Of a DNA stretch of 64,000 bases, positions 1 through 8,359 are shown one piece after another. Under the pieces are notes generated by a model. That model was given only the letters and a program-made list of their open reading frames with translations. It made no database searches and was not told where the DNA came from. The first letter of the stretch is position 1; every line of letters starts with the position of its first letter. Both the position numbers and the translations under genes were made by a program. The DNA is taken from assembly GCF_021083185.1 (NCBI RefSeq), contig NZ_JAIGQB010000006.1, positions 158,142 to 222,141 of the forward strand, written 5' to 3'. The DNA comes from Nocardioides furvisabuli. Its GTDB lineage: Bacteria; Actinomycetota; Actinomycetes; Propionibacteriales; Nocardioidaceae.

Positions 1-559
1 GGAGCCGGCGGATGGAGAGGAAGGTGACGACCGCGGTGACGGGGAAGAGGAAGGCCGCCGGCCACCAGGTCAGCGACGCGACCACCCACAGCGGACCGGA
101 CGCCAGCAGGGTGCGCGCGGCCTGCCACACGCCCCAGCGCATCAGCTGGCCGACCTCCCAGGTGTCGTCGTCGATGCGGTCGAGCACCTCGCCGACGGCC
201 TGCTCGGACAGCTCGGACAGCGGCTGCGCCATCGCGGCGTCGAGCAGGTCCGAGCGGAGCTGGCCCTCGGCACGGTCGCAGATCGTGGCCCAGATGGTCT
301 TGGCGACGGTGTCGATGACCGCGCCGCCCACCACGCACAGCGCCAGCAGGAGCAGCAAGGTCTCGGTCGGGCCGTCGGCGAGGCGACCGGCGACCATCGA
401 GCCCAGCGCGGAGGCGATCGCGCCCACGAGGGACATCGAGAAGCACAGGTAGGTCAGCGGGCGGCGTACGCGACGCCAGTCGACCGGCCGACGGTGCGCA
501 GGGAGGCCCGACGAGGAGGTGGTCGCGTCGGTGGGCCGGGTGGTGTCGGTGAGGGTCAC
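1..559 (-). CDS. ABC exporter, membrane-domain N-terminus (partial, runs off window)
   Basis: N-terminal 186 residues of a type I ABC exporter; the ATPase part would lie beyond base 1. After a short polar leader (start GTG at 559, MTLTDTTRPTD), hydrophobic helices follow (LTYLCFSMSLVGAIASALG near residues 37-55; LLLLALCVVGGAVIDTVA near 70-87). Next comes the cytoplasmic signature of this fold, GEVLDRIDDDTWEVG, matching the G-x4-R-x3-D element that precedes helix 3 in MsbA/LmrA-type exporters. Substrate cannot be told. It is followed only by the sucB terminator on its upstream side, so it is probably its own transcription unit. The fold call is firm; whether the full protein carries a fused ATPase is inference. 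Confidence 0.75.
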   Translation of the reverse strand, partial: MTLTDTTRPTDATTSSSGLPAHRRPVDWRRVRRPLTYLCFSMSLVGAIASALGSMVAGRLADGPTETLLLLLALCVVGGAVIDTVAKTIWATICDRAEGQLRSDLLDAAMAQPLSELSEQAVGEVLDRIDDDTWEVGQLMRWGVWQAARTLLASGPLWVVASLTWWPAAFLFPVTAVVTFLSIRRL

Positions 560-625
560 GGTGCCTTCAGGCTAGGTGGTGGGACTGACAGTGCGCCTGT
601 GGTTTTCCGAGGGGGCAGGACGAGG

Positions 626-660
626 CGACGCCCCGCCCGCACGTGGCGGACGGGGCGTCG
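626..660 (-). terminator. Intrinsic-type terminator hairpin after sucB
   Basis: Perfect 10-bp inverted repeat CGACGCCCCG (626-635) and CGGGGCGTCG (651-660) around a 15-nt loop, 12 bases past the sucB stop. There is no strong U tract, as is common in high-GC actinobacteria. Confidence 0.65.
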
Positions 661-671
661 TACGGCGAACC

Positions 672-2549
672 TCAGACTTCGAAGGCTCCCGACTCGAGGC
701 GCTTCTTGACCTCCTGCAGGAACCGGCCCGCGTCGGCGCCGTCGACCAGGCGGTGGTCGTAGGTCAGGGACAGGTAGACCATGTGGCGCACCGCGATCGT
801 CTCGCCCAGGTTGGCGTCGTCGATCACGACCGGTCGCTTCACCACGGCACCGGGACCGAGGATCGCGACCTGCGGCTTGTTGATGATCGGGGTGTCGAAG
901 AGCGCCCCGAAGCTGCCGAGGTTGGTGATCGTGAAGGTGCCGCCGGACAGCTCGTCAGGCGTGATCTTGTTGGTGCGCGTGCGCTCGGCCACGTCGGCGA
1001 TCTTCTTCGCGATCCCGGCGATGGACAGGTCGCCCGCGTCCTTGACGACCGGCGTGAGCAGGCCCTTCTCGGTGTCCACCGCGAACGCGATGTTCTCGCG
1101 GTCGTAGTAGGTCACCTCGCCCTTGTCGGCGTCGATCGCCGCGTTGAGCTTGGGGTGCACCTTGAGCGCGTCGATCGCGGCCTTGGCGAAGAACGGCAGG
1201 TAGGTGAGCTTCACGCCCTCACGGGCCAGGAAGTCGGCCTTCGACGCCTCGCGCAGACGGGCGATCGAGGTGACGTCGACCTCCATCACCTGGGTGAGCT
1301 GGGCGGCCTCGGTGAGCGACTCGACCATGCGGGTCGCGATGACCTTGCGCAGGCGCGAGAGCGGCTCGGTGGTGCCGCGCAGCGGCGAGGGACTGGACGA
1401 GGCGGGAGCCGACGCGGCGGGCGCGGCGGCAGCCGGCGCGGCCGGGGCAGCAGCCGGAGCCGACGCCTCCTTCGCCGCGGCCGCGGCGTCGAGGACGTCC
1501 TGTTTGCGGATGCGCCCACCGACACCGGTGCCCTGCACCGAGCCGAGGTCGACCCCGTGCTGGTCAGCCATCTTGCGCACCAGCGGGGTGACGTACGCCG
1601 TCTGGTCGCGACCGCCCTCGGACTGCGCCGGCGCGGCGGGGGCAGCCGGCTTCGGCTCCTCCTGCTTCGGCTCCTCCTGCTTCGCGGCGGGCTCCTCGGC
1701 GGGGGCGTCGTCCTTCTCGGACTCGGGGGTCTCGTCGCCGGGCGGCAGCTCGCCGGTCTCCTCGGCGACCTGCTCCTCCTGCTCGGCCTTCTGCTCCGCC
1801 TGCTCCTCGTCCTTGGGCTGCGCCTCGGGCTCGGCCTGGGCGGGCGCGTCGTCGGCCGAGCCGATGACCGCGAGCTCGGCGCCGACCTCGACGGTCTCGT
1901 CCTCCTCGGCCTTGATCTCCAGCAGCGTGCCGGCGACGGGGGAGGGGATCTCGGTGTCGACCTTGTCGGTGGACACCTCGAGCAGCGGCTCGTCGACGGC
2001 GACCTCGTCACCGACCTGCTTGAGCCAGCGGGTCACGGTGCCCTCGGTCACCGACTCGCCCAGCGCGGGGAGCGTGACGGAGGTGCCGGAGCCGCCACCG
2101 GAGCCACCCGAGCTGCCGGACGCCTTCTCGGCGGCGGGCTCGGACTCGGGGGTCTCGTCCTTCTCGGACTCGGGGGTCTCGTCGCCGGGCGGCAGCTCGC
2201 CGGTCTCCTCGGCGACCTGCTCCTCTTGCTCGGCCTTCTTCTCCGACTCCTCCTCGTCCTGCGGCTGCGCCTCGGGCTCGGCGGTGTCGGAGGCGTCGCC
2301 CGCGGACTCGCCCTCCTCGCCGATCACGCCCAGGACCGCGCCCACCTCGACGGTGTCGTCCTCGTTGGCGGTGATCTCGAGCAGGGTGCCCGCGACGGGG
2401 GAGGGGATCTCGGTGTCGACCTTGTCGGTGGAGACCTCCAGCAGCGGCTCGTCGACGGCGACCGTGTCACCGACCTGCTTGAGCCAGCGGGTGACGGTGC
2501 CCTCGGTGACGGACTCGCCGAGGGCGGGGAGGGTGACTTCGGAGGCCAT
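672..2549 (-). CDS. sucB: Dihydrolipoamide acyltransferase (E2) of 2-oxoacid dehydrogenase complex
   Basis: 625-residue E2 core enzyme that passes acyl groups from lipoyl-lysine to CoA. Two lipoyl domains are visible (about residues 3-78 and 155-230), each with the lipoylation motif [12 protein letters not shown]. They are joined by acidic Glu/Pro-rich linkers, then an E1/E3-binding domain ([18 protein letters not shown], about 320-355) and a catalytic domain ending in the HxxxDG active site ([13 protein letters not shown]). The ATG at 2549 has AAGGA upstream. It lies 57 bases downstream of lpd on the same strand. Homologues are named SucB, but in mycobacteria and corynebacteria this protein (DlaT/AceF) serves pyruvate dehydrogenase and the mixed PDH/ODH complex, which may be its main role here. 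The two linkers contain an almost identical 80-bp repeat. Confidence 0.93.
   Translation of the reverse strand: MASEVTLPALGESVTEGTVTRWLKQVGDTVAVDEPLLEVSTDKVDTEIPSPVAGTLLEITANEDDTVEVGAVLGVIGEEGESAGDASDTAEPEAQPQDEEESEKKAEQEEQVAEETGELPPGDETPESEKDETPESEPAAEKASGSSGGSGGGSGTSVTLPALGESVTEGTVTRWLKQVGDEVAVDEPLLEVSTDKVDTEIPSPVAGTLLEIKAEEDETVEVGAELAVIGSADDAPAQAEPEAQPKDEEQAEQKAEQEEQVAEETGELPPGDETPESEKDDAPAEEPAAKQEEPKQEEPKPAAPAAPAQSEGGRDQTAYVTPLVRKMADQHGVDLGSVQGTGVGGRIRKQDVLDAAAAAKEASAPAAAPAAPAAAAPAASAPASSSPSPLRGTTEPLSRLRKVIATRMVESLTEAAQLTQVMEVDVTSIARLREASKADFLAREGVKLTYLPFFAKAAIDALKVHPKLNAAIDADKGEVTYYDRENIAFAVDTEKGLLTPVVKDAGDLSIAGIAKKIADVAERTRTNKITPDELSGGTFTITNLGSFGALFDTPIINKPQVAILGPGAVVKRPVVIDDANLGETIAVRHMVYLSLTYDHRLVDGADAGRFLQEVKKRLESGAFEV
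1711..2237. repeat. Direct repeat pair of 80 bp inside sucB
   Basis: Bases 1711-1790 and 2158-2237 are identical except for one C/T difference (1779 versus 2226). They encode the acidic linkers after the first and second lipoyl domains, so a lipoyl-plus-linker unit was duplicated or gene-converted recently. Confidence 0.85.
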
Positions 2550-2606
2550 TGGTGTTCCTTCGCTCGCGTGTAGGTAGGTGTGGGGCCAGAGCTGAAAAGC
2601 TGGGGG

Positions 2607-3983
2607 TCAGGAGTGGGCGTGCAGGGGCTTGCCGGCCAGGGCCAGGTGCGCCTCGCCGAGCGCCTCGTTCTGGGTGGGGTGGGCGTGCAGCAGGGGCGCG
2701 ACGTCCTCGGCGTGTGCCTCCCAGTTGTAGATGAGCTGCGCCTCGCCGATGAGCTCGCCGACGCGATCGCCCACCATGTGGACGCCGAGGACCGGGCCGT
2801 CGGTGAGCCCGACGAGCTTGACGAATCCCTGGGTCTGGAGGATCTGGCTCTTGCCGTTGCCGCCGAGGTCGTAGGTCACGGTCGTGACCGCGTCGCCGTG
2901 CAGCTCGCGGGCCGCTGCCTCGTCGAGGCCGACGGAGGCGATCTCGGGGTGGGAGTAGGTCACGCGCGGGATGCCGGACTCGTCGATCGGGCGCGGGTCG
3001 AGCCCGGCGATCTCCTCGGCGACGAAGATGCCCTGCTGGAAGCCGCGGTGCGCGAGCTGGAGGCCGGGCACGATGTCGCCGACGGCGTAGACGCCCTCGA
3101 CGTTGGTGCGACAGCGCTCGTCGGTGAGCACGAAGCCGCGGTCCATCTCGACGCCCTGCTCGGCGTAGCCCAGACCGTCGGTCGACGGGCCGCGACCGAC
3201 CGCGACGAGGAGGATCTCGGCCTCGATCACGTCGCCGCCCTCGACGGTGACGGCGACGCCGGTGTCGGTGGTCTTCACGCTCTGGAAGGGCGTGCCGGTG
3301 AGGAAGGAGATCTTGCGCTTGCGGAAGGCGCGCTCGAGCGCCTTCGAGGACGCCTCGTCCTCGGCCGCGACCAGGCGCGGGAGGGCCTCGATGATCGTGA
3401 CGTCGGAGCCGAACGACTTCCACACGCTGGCGAACTCGCAGCCGATGACGCCGCCGCCGAGCACGATGGCCGAGGCAGGGACGCGGTCGAGGCGCAGGGC
3501 GTGCTCGGAGGTGAGGACCCTCTCGCCGTCGACCTCGAGGCCGGGCAGCGACTTGCTGTAGGAGCCGGACGCGAGGACCACGGCCCTGCCGGCGTACGCC
3601 GTGCCGTCGACGGTGACCTCCCGGGGTCCGGTCAGCGTGCCGGTGCCCTCGATGACGGTGATGCCGCGCGACGTGATCAGTCCGGTGAGACCCTTGAAGA
3701 GCCGGTCGACGACCTTGTCCTTGTAGGCGTTGACGCCGCCCATGTCGATGCCGTCGAGGGTGGCCGAGACGCCGAACTGCGCGGCCTCGCGAGCCGAGTC
3801 GGCGACCTCCGCGGCGTGGAGCAGGGCCTTCGTCGGGATGCAACCCACGTGGAGGCAGGTGCCCCCGAGGTTGCCCTTCTCGACCAGCCCGACCTTCAGC
3901 CCCAGCTGGGCTGCTCGCAGGGCACAGGCGTATCCGCCCGAACCTGCCCCGAGGACGAGGACGTCGAACTCACCGTCCGCCAC
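2607..3983 (-). CDS. lpd: Dihydrolipoamide dehydrogenase (E3)
   Basis: 458-residue FAD flavoprotein that reoxidises dihydrolipoamide with NAD+ for 2-oxoacid dehydrogenase complexes and the glycine cleavage system. The N-terminal FAD-binding loop VLGAGSGGYACALRAAQLG is followed by the redox disulfide GGTCLHVGCIPTK (CxxxxC). An NAD-binding GGGVIGCEFASVW lies mid-protein, a second FAD contact is YAVGDIVPG, and the C-terminal catalytic dyad is HPTQNE. The frame is open to 4277, but the GTG at 3983 is preferred because GGAGGG sits 7 bases before it and the FAD motif then starts at the family-typical place. It is co-directional with sucB. Lpd-SucB-PepA neighbours are also seen in streptomycetes. 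Confidence 0.95.
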   Translation of the reverse strand: MADGEFDVLVLGAGSGGYACALRAAQLGLKVGLVEKGNLGGTCLHVGCIPTKALLHAAEVADSAREAAQFGVSATLDGIDMGGVNAYKDKVVDRLFKGLTGLITSRGITVIEGTGTLTGPREVTVDGTAYAGRAVVLASGSYSKSLPGLEVDGERVLTSEHALRLDRVPASAIVLGGGVIGCEFASVWKSFGSDVTIIEALPRLVAAEDEASSKALERAFRKRKISFLTGTPFQSVKTTDTGVAVTVEGGDVIEAEILLVAVGRGPSTDGLGYAEQGVEMDRGFVLTDERCRTNVEGVYAVGDIVPGLQLAHRGFQQGIFVAEEIAGLDPRPIDESGIPRVTYSHPEIASVGLDEAAARELHGDAVTTVTYDLGGNGKSQILQTQGFVKLVGLTDGPVLGVHMVGDRVGELIGEAQLIYNWEAHAEDVAPLLHAHPTQNEALGEAHLALAGKPLHAHS

Positions 3984-4118
3984 AGATTCCCTCCACACTT
4001 CCGACTCGCACACCACGTGCATGGGCTCGCCCATCCTTGCACTCTTCGTGAGCCTGTCCACACCCGGTCGGTGCGGGTCGGCGTCGGCGATCCGCGGGCG
4101 CGGTGGGGACCGTCCGGG

Positions 4119-4124
4119 CAGAAT
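4119..4124 (+). promoter_or_regulatory. -10 element, leaderless type (CAGAAT)
   Basis: CAGAAT ends 7 bases before the ATG at 4132, the spacing expected when transcription begins at or next to the start codon. No Shine-Dalgarno is present. Confidence 0.4.
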
Positions 4125-4131
4125 GTGTGCC

Positions 4132-4503
4132 ATGGGTTTGTTCGATCGATTCCGCCGCAAGGGGCGTACGGGTGGGCGTACGAGTGCTCCGGCGCGGGAC
4201 GCCGCCCGCACCGGCTCCACCCGTGTGCGCGCCTCCGACGGTGCTGACGCGCGCCACCTCGAGAGCTTCGTGACCACTCGTCAGGGGGTCGAGGGCTTCG
4301 TCGAGCCGCGCACCGCGGTCAGCGACGTCACCATCCTCCTCGTCGCGCACGACGGTGAGTGGACGCGTCGCCGGGTGCCCAGCGTGAAGTGGGCCCACGA
4401 CTTCGCCAACCGCCATCAGGTGCCGTCGTACGACGCCGCGGTCGTGGGCGTGCCGCAGCGGATGCGCGACTACAACAAGCGCAAGAAGGCCGAAGGGATC
4501 TGA
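4132..4503 (+). CDS. Conserved actinobacterial protein of unknown function
   Basis: Small soluble protein of 123 residues starting MGLFDRFRRKGRTGGR. The N-terminal 40 residues are very basic and low-complexity. The rest (about 45-123) looks folded and ends in a charged helix, VPQRMRDYNKRKKAEGI. It contains TILLVAHDGEWTRRRVPSVK, suggesting a small alpha/beta domain. No signal peptide, membrane segment or catalytic motif is seen. It lies alone between divergent lpd and convergent pepA. An in-frame ATG at 4123 is possible, but the candidate -10 overlaps it. Function not recognised. Confidence 0.7.
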   Translation: MGLFDRFRRKGRTGGRTSAPARDAARTGSTRVRASDGADARHLESFVTTRQGVEGFVEPRTAVSDVTILLVAHDGEWTRRRVPSVKWAHDFANRHQVPSYDAAVVGVPQRMRDYNKRKKAEGI

Positions 4504-4521
4504 GCGGGACCCGAGCCGGGC

Positions 4522-6030
4522 TCAGGCCTCGGACAGCGACCGGGCGATCTCGACCAGTGTCGTGACGCCGAAGCCGGTGGCGCCCGACGGCACGTGGCCG
4601 TAGGGGCTGGCGAGGTTCATCTCCTTGCCCGCGATGTCGAGGTGCGCCCACGGCAGGCCACCGGTGAACTCGCGCAGGAACGCCGAGGCGTAGAGGCCAC
4701 CGCCCCACCGCACCCAGTCGTGCTGGAGCAGGTCGGCGACCTTGGAGCTGGTGATCCGCTCCGACATCTCCTCGGGGATCGGCATCGGCCAGTGCTGCTC
4801 GCCCGCTGCCTCGCCGGCGGCGAGGACGGCGGGGACCTGGTCGTCGGTGCCCATGACGGCGCCGACCTTGTCACCGAGTGCGAGCTGCATGTGGCCGGTG
4901 AGGGTGGCGATGTCGATGACGACGTCGGGCTCCTCGAGCACGGCCAGCGACAGCACGTCGCCCAGCAGCATCCTGCCCTCGGCGTCGGTGTTGGCGATCT
5001 CGACGGTCGTGCCGTTGTGCATCGTGATCACGTCACCGGGGCGCGTGGAGGTCGCGGAGACCATGTTCTCGGCCATCGGGGCGAAGGTCGTGACCTTGAC
5101 GGGCAGCCCGAGGCGGGCGATCGCGAGCGTGGCGGCCACGACGCTGGCCGCGCCGGCCATGTCGCCCTTCATGTTGACCATGCTCGACGACGGCTTGATC
5201 GTGAGGCCGCCGGAGTCGAAGGTGACACCCTTGCCGACCAGCGCGAGGTGCGCCACGGCGTCCTTGGGCGCCCAGGTGAGCTTCACCAGGCGCGAGGGCG
5301 ACGCGGAGGAGTTGCCGACGCTGAGGATGCCGCCGCAGCCCATCTCCTCCAGCTGCTCGTGGTCGAAGACCTCGAGCTTCACCTTCGGCGCGCCGCGTCC
5401 CTTGGTGACGGCCTTGTGGGCGCTCGTCACGAGGTCGGCCAGCAGCGGGGGCGTGCAGTCCATCGGGGGCGTGTTGACCCAGTCGCGGGTCAGCGCGACG
5501 GCATCGGCGAGGACCTCCCCCTTCTCGAGCGCAGCGACGGCCTCGGTGCGACGGGCGATCGGGGTGAGCACCACGACGTCGGCGGGCTCGGTGGTCTCGG
5601 CCTTGTTCGCGGACTTGTAGGCGGTGAAGGTGTAGCCGCCGAGACGGTGGCCCTCGACGACCGCGGCGACCAGCTCGGGGGTCTCGGCCGGCAGCGCGAG
5701 GGCGACCGACGCGGCGTTGGGCACGCTGCGGGCGGCGACGCCCGCAGCACGGCGTACGGCGACGGGGTCGGTCGCGTCGTCGCCGAGCCCGACGAAGACC
5801 AGGAGGGGTGCGTTGACCTCGTCGCGGGTCGGAGTCCTGACCGCCTCACCGGCCTTGCCGGTGACGCCCATCGTCGACAGGAACGCGCGCAGCCGCCGGC
5901 CGTAGGCCTGGGTGACGTCGTCGGCCGCGTCGCACAGCCGCGGTCCGTCCGAGGTGGCGACGACGCCGACCACGACGGCGTCGGCGCGGGTCTTGGCGGG
6001 GCTGGCGCTGCGCAGGGAGTACGAGGTCAC
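4522..6030 (-). CDS. pepA: Leucyl aminopeptidase (M17, cytosol aminopeptidase)
   Basis: 502-residue cytosolic dimetal aminopeptidase that removes N-terminal residues from peptides. The C-terminal catalytic domain shows the family signature NTDAEGRMLLGD and metal-ligand segments VGKGVTFDSGGLTIKP and MKGDMAGAASVV, in the usual order. Length matches E. coli PepA (503). The GTG start at 6030 has no Shine-Dalgarno but has TAGCAT 6 bases upstream, pointing to a leaderless message. It is divergent from gcvT across 54 bases. Confidence 0.95.
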   Translation of the reverse strand: MTSYSLRSASPAKTRADAVVVGVVATSDGPRLCDAADDVTQAYGRRLRAFLSTMGVTGKAGEAVRTPTRDEVNAPLLVFVGLGDDATDPVAVRRAAGVAARSVPNAASVALALPAETPELVAAVVEGHRLGGYTFTAYKSANKAETTEPADVVVLTPIARRTEAVAALEKGEVLADAVALTRDWVNTPPMDCTPPLLADLVTSAHKAVTKGRGAPKVKLEVFDHEQLEEMGCGGILSVGNSSASPSRLVKLTWAPKDAVAHLALVGKGVTFDSGGLTIKPSSSMVNMKGDMAGAASVVAATLAIARLGLPVKVTTFAPMAENMVSATSTRPGDVITMHNGTTVEIANTDAEGRMLLGDVLSLAVLEEPDVVIDIATLTGHMQLALGDKVGAVMGTDDQVPAVLAAGEAAGEQHWPMPIPEEMSERITSSKVADLLQHDWVRWGGGLYASAFLREFTGGLPWAHLDIAGKEMNLASPYGHVPSGATGFGVTTLVEIARSLSEA

Positions 6031-6036
6031 CCGGGC

Positions 6037-6042
6037 ATGCTA
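6037..6042 (-). promoter_or_regulatory. -10 element of pepA (TAGCAT)
   Basis: Read on the minus strand, TAGCAT lies 6 bases before the pepA GTG. TANNNT at this spacing fits a leaderless transcript. Confidence 0.5.
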
Positions 6043-6071
6043 GGGGAGGTCTGGCTGTCCGCAGGCTGCGG

Positions 6072-6077
6072 TAGGTT
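6072..6077 (+). promoter_or_regulatory. -10 element of gcvT (TAGGTT)
   Basis: TAGGTT lies 7 bases before the gcvT ATG. The 54-base divergent gap is too short for a glycine riboswitch. Confidence 0.5.
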
Positions 6078-6084
6078 TCGAGCC

Positions 6085-7194
6085 ATGGCCGGATCGCTGA
6101 AGCAGTCGCCCCTCCACGACCGTCACGAGGCCCTCGGCGCGAAGTTCGCCGAGTTCGGCGGGTGGTCGATGCCCCTCGAGTACCCGACCGGCGTGGTCAA
6201 GGAGCACACGGCGGTGCGCGAGGCCGTCGGGATCTTCGACGTCAGCCACCTCGGCAAGGCGATGGTGTCGGGACCGGGTGCTGCCGAGTTCGTCAACGCG
6301 ACCCTGTCCAACGACCTCGCCAAGATCGAGCCCGGCAAGGCGCAGTACACGCTCTGCCTCGACGAGTCCGGTGGCATCGTCGACGACCTCATCGCCTACT
6401 GGCACGACGACGAGCACGTGCTGCTGATCCCCAACGCCGCCAACACCGCCGAGGTCGTGCGCCGCCTGCAGGAGCAGGCTCCCGAGGGCGTGAAGGTCGT
6501 CAGCCACCACGACGACTACGCCGTGCTGGCCGTGCAGGGCACCCGCTCCGACGAGGTGCTGCAGAAGGTCGGCCTCCCGACCGGCCACGGCTACATGTCC
6601 TTCGTCGAGGCTGAGCTCGGCGACACCGGCGTCGGCGTCGTGGTGTGCCGCACGGGCTACACCGGCGAGCGCGGCTACGAGCTCGTCGTCGTCAACGACA
6701 CCGCCGGGCAGCTGTGGGACGAGCTGATGGCGGCCGGTGAGGAGTGGGGGATCACCGCCTGCGGGCTGGGTGCGCGCGACACCCTGCGCACCGAGATGGG
6801 CTACCCCCTCCACGGCCAGGACATCAGCCTCGACACCAACCCGGTCGAGGCCGGGTTGTCCTGGGCGGTGGGCTGGAAGAAGGACGCCTTCTGGGGCCGC
6901 GACGCGGTGCTCGAGGTCAAGGAGGAGGGCCCGAAGCGCCGCCTGCGCGGGCTGGTCGCCGTCGGGCGCGGGATCCCGCGTCCCGGGATGGGCGTGACCC
7001 TCACCCACGACGTCCCCCTCGCCGACATCACGTCGGGCACGTTCTCCCCGACGCTCAAGAAGGGCATCGGGCTCGCACTGATCCCGACCACGGTGGCCGA
7101 GGACGCCCAGGTCGGGGTCGACGTCCGGGGCCGCCGCGAGATCTTCCAGCTGGTCAAGCCGCCGTTCGTCGACCCGTCGGTGAAGGAGTCCTGA
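6085..7194 (+). CDS. gcvT: Glycine cleavage system T protein (aminomethyltransferase)
   Basis: 369-residue tetrahydrofolate-dependent aminomethyltransferase. It takes the aminomethyl group from the lipoylated H protein and releases ammonia and 5,10-methylene-THF. The beginning SPLHDRHEALGAKFAEFGGW is the family N-terminus. The folate-binding core has FDVSHLGKAMVSGPGA and the conserved GYTGERGYELVV, followed by LRTEMGYPLHGQDI. The frame is open far upstream, but the ATG at 6085 gives the normal length and has a -10 just ahead. No other gcv genes are in the window. One base separates its stop from the next start, so the pair is probably co-transcribed. Confidence 0.95.
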   Translation: MAGSLKQSPLHDRHEALGAKFAEFGGWSMPLEYPTGVVKEHTAVREAVGIFDVSHLGKAMVSGPGAAEFVNATLSNDLAKIEPGKAQYTLCLDESGGIVDDLIAYWHDDEHVLLIPNAANTAEVVRRLQEQAPEGVKVVSHHDDYAVLAVQGTRSDEVLQKVGLPTGHGYMSFVEAELGDTGVGVVVCRTGYTGERGYELVVVNDTAGQLWDELMAAGEEWGITACGLGARDTLRTEMGYPLHGQDISLDTNPVEAGLSWAVGWKKDAFWGRDAVLEVKEEGPKRRLRGLVAVGRGIPRPGMGVTLTHDVPLADITSGTFSPTLKKGIGLALIPTTVAEDAQVGVDVRGRREIFQLVKPPFVDPSVKES

Positions 7195-7195
7195 C

Positions 7196-7447
7196 GTGCT
7201 CCCCGGACAGCCGCCCACCTTCCGCCAGCCGTCGGCGTCCGAGCGTCCGTGGTGGTGGCGCCTCGAGGACGCCGACGGTGCGACGGTCGAGGTGGCCGAG
7301 CACGCCGACCAGCGCTTCTCCACCCAGGGCGACGCCGAGTCGTGGGTCGGGGAGATCTGGGCCGAGCTCGCCGACCACGGCGTGGCCGCAGTGACCCTCT
7401 TCGAGCACGACCGCCAGGTCTACGGCCCCATGTCGCTGAGCGCCTGA
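7196..7447 (+). CDS. Small conserved protein downstream of gcvT
   Basis: 83 residues, starting GTG one base after the gcvT stop, with GAAGGAG inside the gcvT end as ribosome-binding site. Acidic and soluble. A Trp-rich start (RPWWWRLEDADG) leads into a repeated Asp/Glu pattern, and WVGEIWAELADHGVAAVTLF looks like an amphipathic helix followed by a strand. No catalytic motif seen. Tight coupling suggests expression with gcvT, but nothing shows a joint function. Function unknown. Confidence 0.7.
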   Translation: MLPGQPPTFRQPSASERPWWWRLEDADGATVEVAEHADQRFSTQGDAESWVGEIWAELADHGVAAVTLFEHDRQVYGPMSLSA

Positions 7448-7484
7448 GCCATCCGCGGACCGTCGTCGTGCCGAACCACCTCAT

Positions 7485-8345
7485 GTGAGCGCCGACGCCG
7501 ACTTCGACCACTACGTCGCTGCCCGCTGGCCGGACCTGGTCGGCGGGCTCGAGGATGAAGGCGTCGCACCCGACGAGGCGCGGCTCGCCGTCGCCGAGGT
7601 GCTCCTGGCGAGCCGCCGTGGCTGGTCGCGGCGGGTGCGCGACGAGCAGGTCGACGTCAGCCTGTGGGCGGAGGTGCGCGAGCGGGCGCGACTGGCCGCA
7701 CGTCCCGGCGAGCCCGCGCCCCACGGCGTACGCCCCCTCGACCCGCGGGACGCGGCCGACCCTTGGCTGGCGCGCGCGGAGGTGCAGCGTGGCGCTCGAC
7801 GACGTCGCGGCCTGCGACGCGGTGCCACGGGGCTGGTGGTCGCCGCCGTCCTCGCGGCCGGCTGGGCGTGGTGGGCGGCGCAGCCGCGACCGCCCGCGGT
7901 CCGCGAGGAGGCGAACCCGCTTCCCGTGAACTGGTACGCCGAGGGCGAGCTCCACCTCGCCGACGTGGTGGTCGAGCTGACCGACGTCGAGGCGTTCGTC
8001 GCCGACGGCCCGGACGTCGCGGTGCGCCTGTCCGACGGCGAGCTCCTCCGGGTCGAGCCGGACGGTGAGGTGCAGCCGCTCGACGAGGCCCCCGCCGAGC
8101 TCGACGCGCCGACCCCGGCCCCGGCATTCCTGCCGCCGGGGCGCTACGACGTGCGCATCCAGAGCGTCCCGCTCCCCGAGGGCGGGTGGGCGCATCTGAT
8201 CGACTCGTCACGCCGGTACGGCACCCAGGAGGCGATCCGGAAGTCCGAGTCGGGTCGCCGAGCAGTGTTGGTCTGTCGCACGGTGTCATCGTGCGACGCG
8301 CCGTTGACGGTGGTCGGCGCCGCAGGCACCATCCGGTTGCGCTGA
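7485..8345 (+). CDS. Single-pass membrane protein with possible degenerate sigma-like N-terminus
   Basis: 286 residues from GTG at 7485. The cytoplasmic N-terminal 95 residues begin DFDHYVAARWPDLVGGL, recalling the opening of region 2 of SigE-family sigma factors, but the usual pattern for core binding and -10 recognition is not clear. One membrane segment follows (ATGLVVAAVLAAGWAWWAA, about residues 113-131). The rest is an extracytoplasmic domain rich in Asp/Pro, with two Cys near the end (VCRTVSSCDAP) that could form a disulfide. It ends 14 bases before the convergent glycosyltransferase stop. The membrane topology is seen; the sigma relationship is inference. Confidence 0.7.
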   Translation: MSADADFDHYVAARWPDLVGGLEDEGVAPDEARLAVAEVLLASRRGWSRRVRDEQVDVSLWAEVRERARLAARPGEPAPHGVRPLDPRDAADPWLARAEVQRGARRRRGLRRGATGLVVAAVLAAGWAWWAAQPRPPAVREEANPLPVNWYAEGELHLADVVVELTDVEAFVADGPDVAVRLSDGELLRVEPDGEVQPLDEAPAELDAPTPAPAFLPPGRYDVRIQSVPLPEGGWAHLIDSSRRYGTQEAIRKSESGRRAVLVCRTVSSCDAPLTVVGAAGTIRLR

Positions 8346-8359
8346 TCCGTCGCGCGGGG

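Noticed and set aside
576..2573. Long open frame on the plus strand opposite sucB
   Set aside because: It lies fully antisense to sucB, has the Gly/Arg/Leu-rich composition typical of high-GC shadow frames, and shows no family motif. The same applies to other long antisense frames (e.g. 4594-6084 plus, 26029-28779 plus, 28876-31425 minus, 39762-43115 minus, 49842-54245 plus).
2607..4277. Longer N-terminus for lpd starting at 4277
   Set aside because: The extra 98 residues are basic and low-complexity, they overlap the divergent gene at 4132, and the GTG at 3983 has a good ribosome-binding site.
6031..6084. Glycine riboswitch upstream of gcvT
   Set aside because: Only 54 bases separate pepA and gcvT, and a -10 lies 7 bases from the start, so there is no room for an aptamer.
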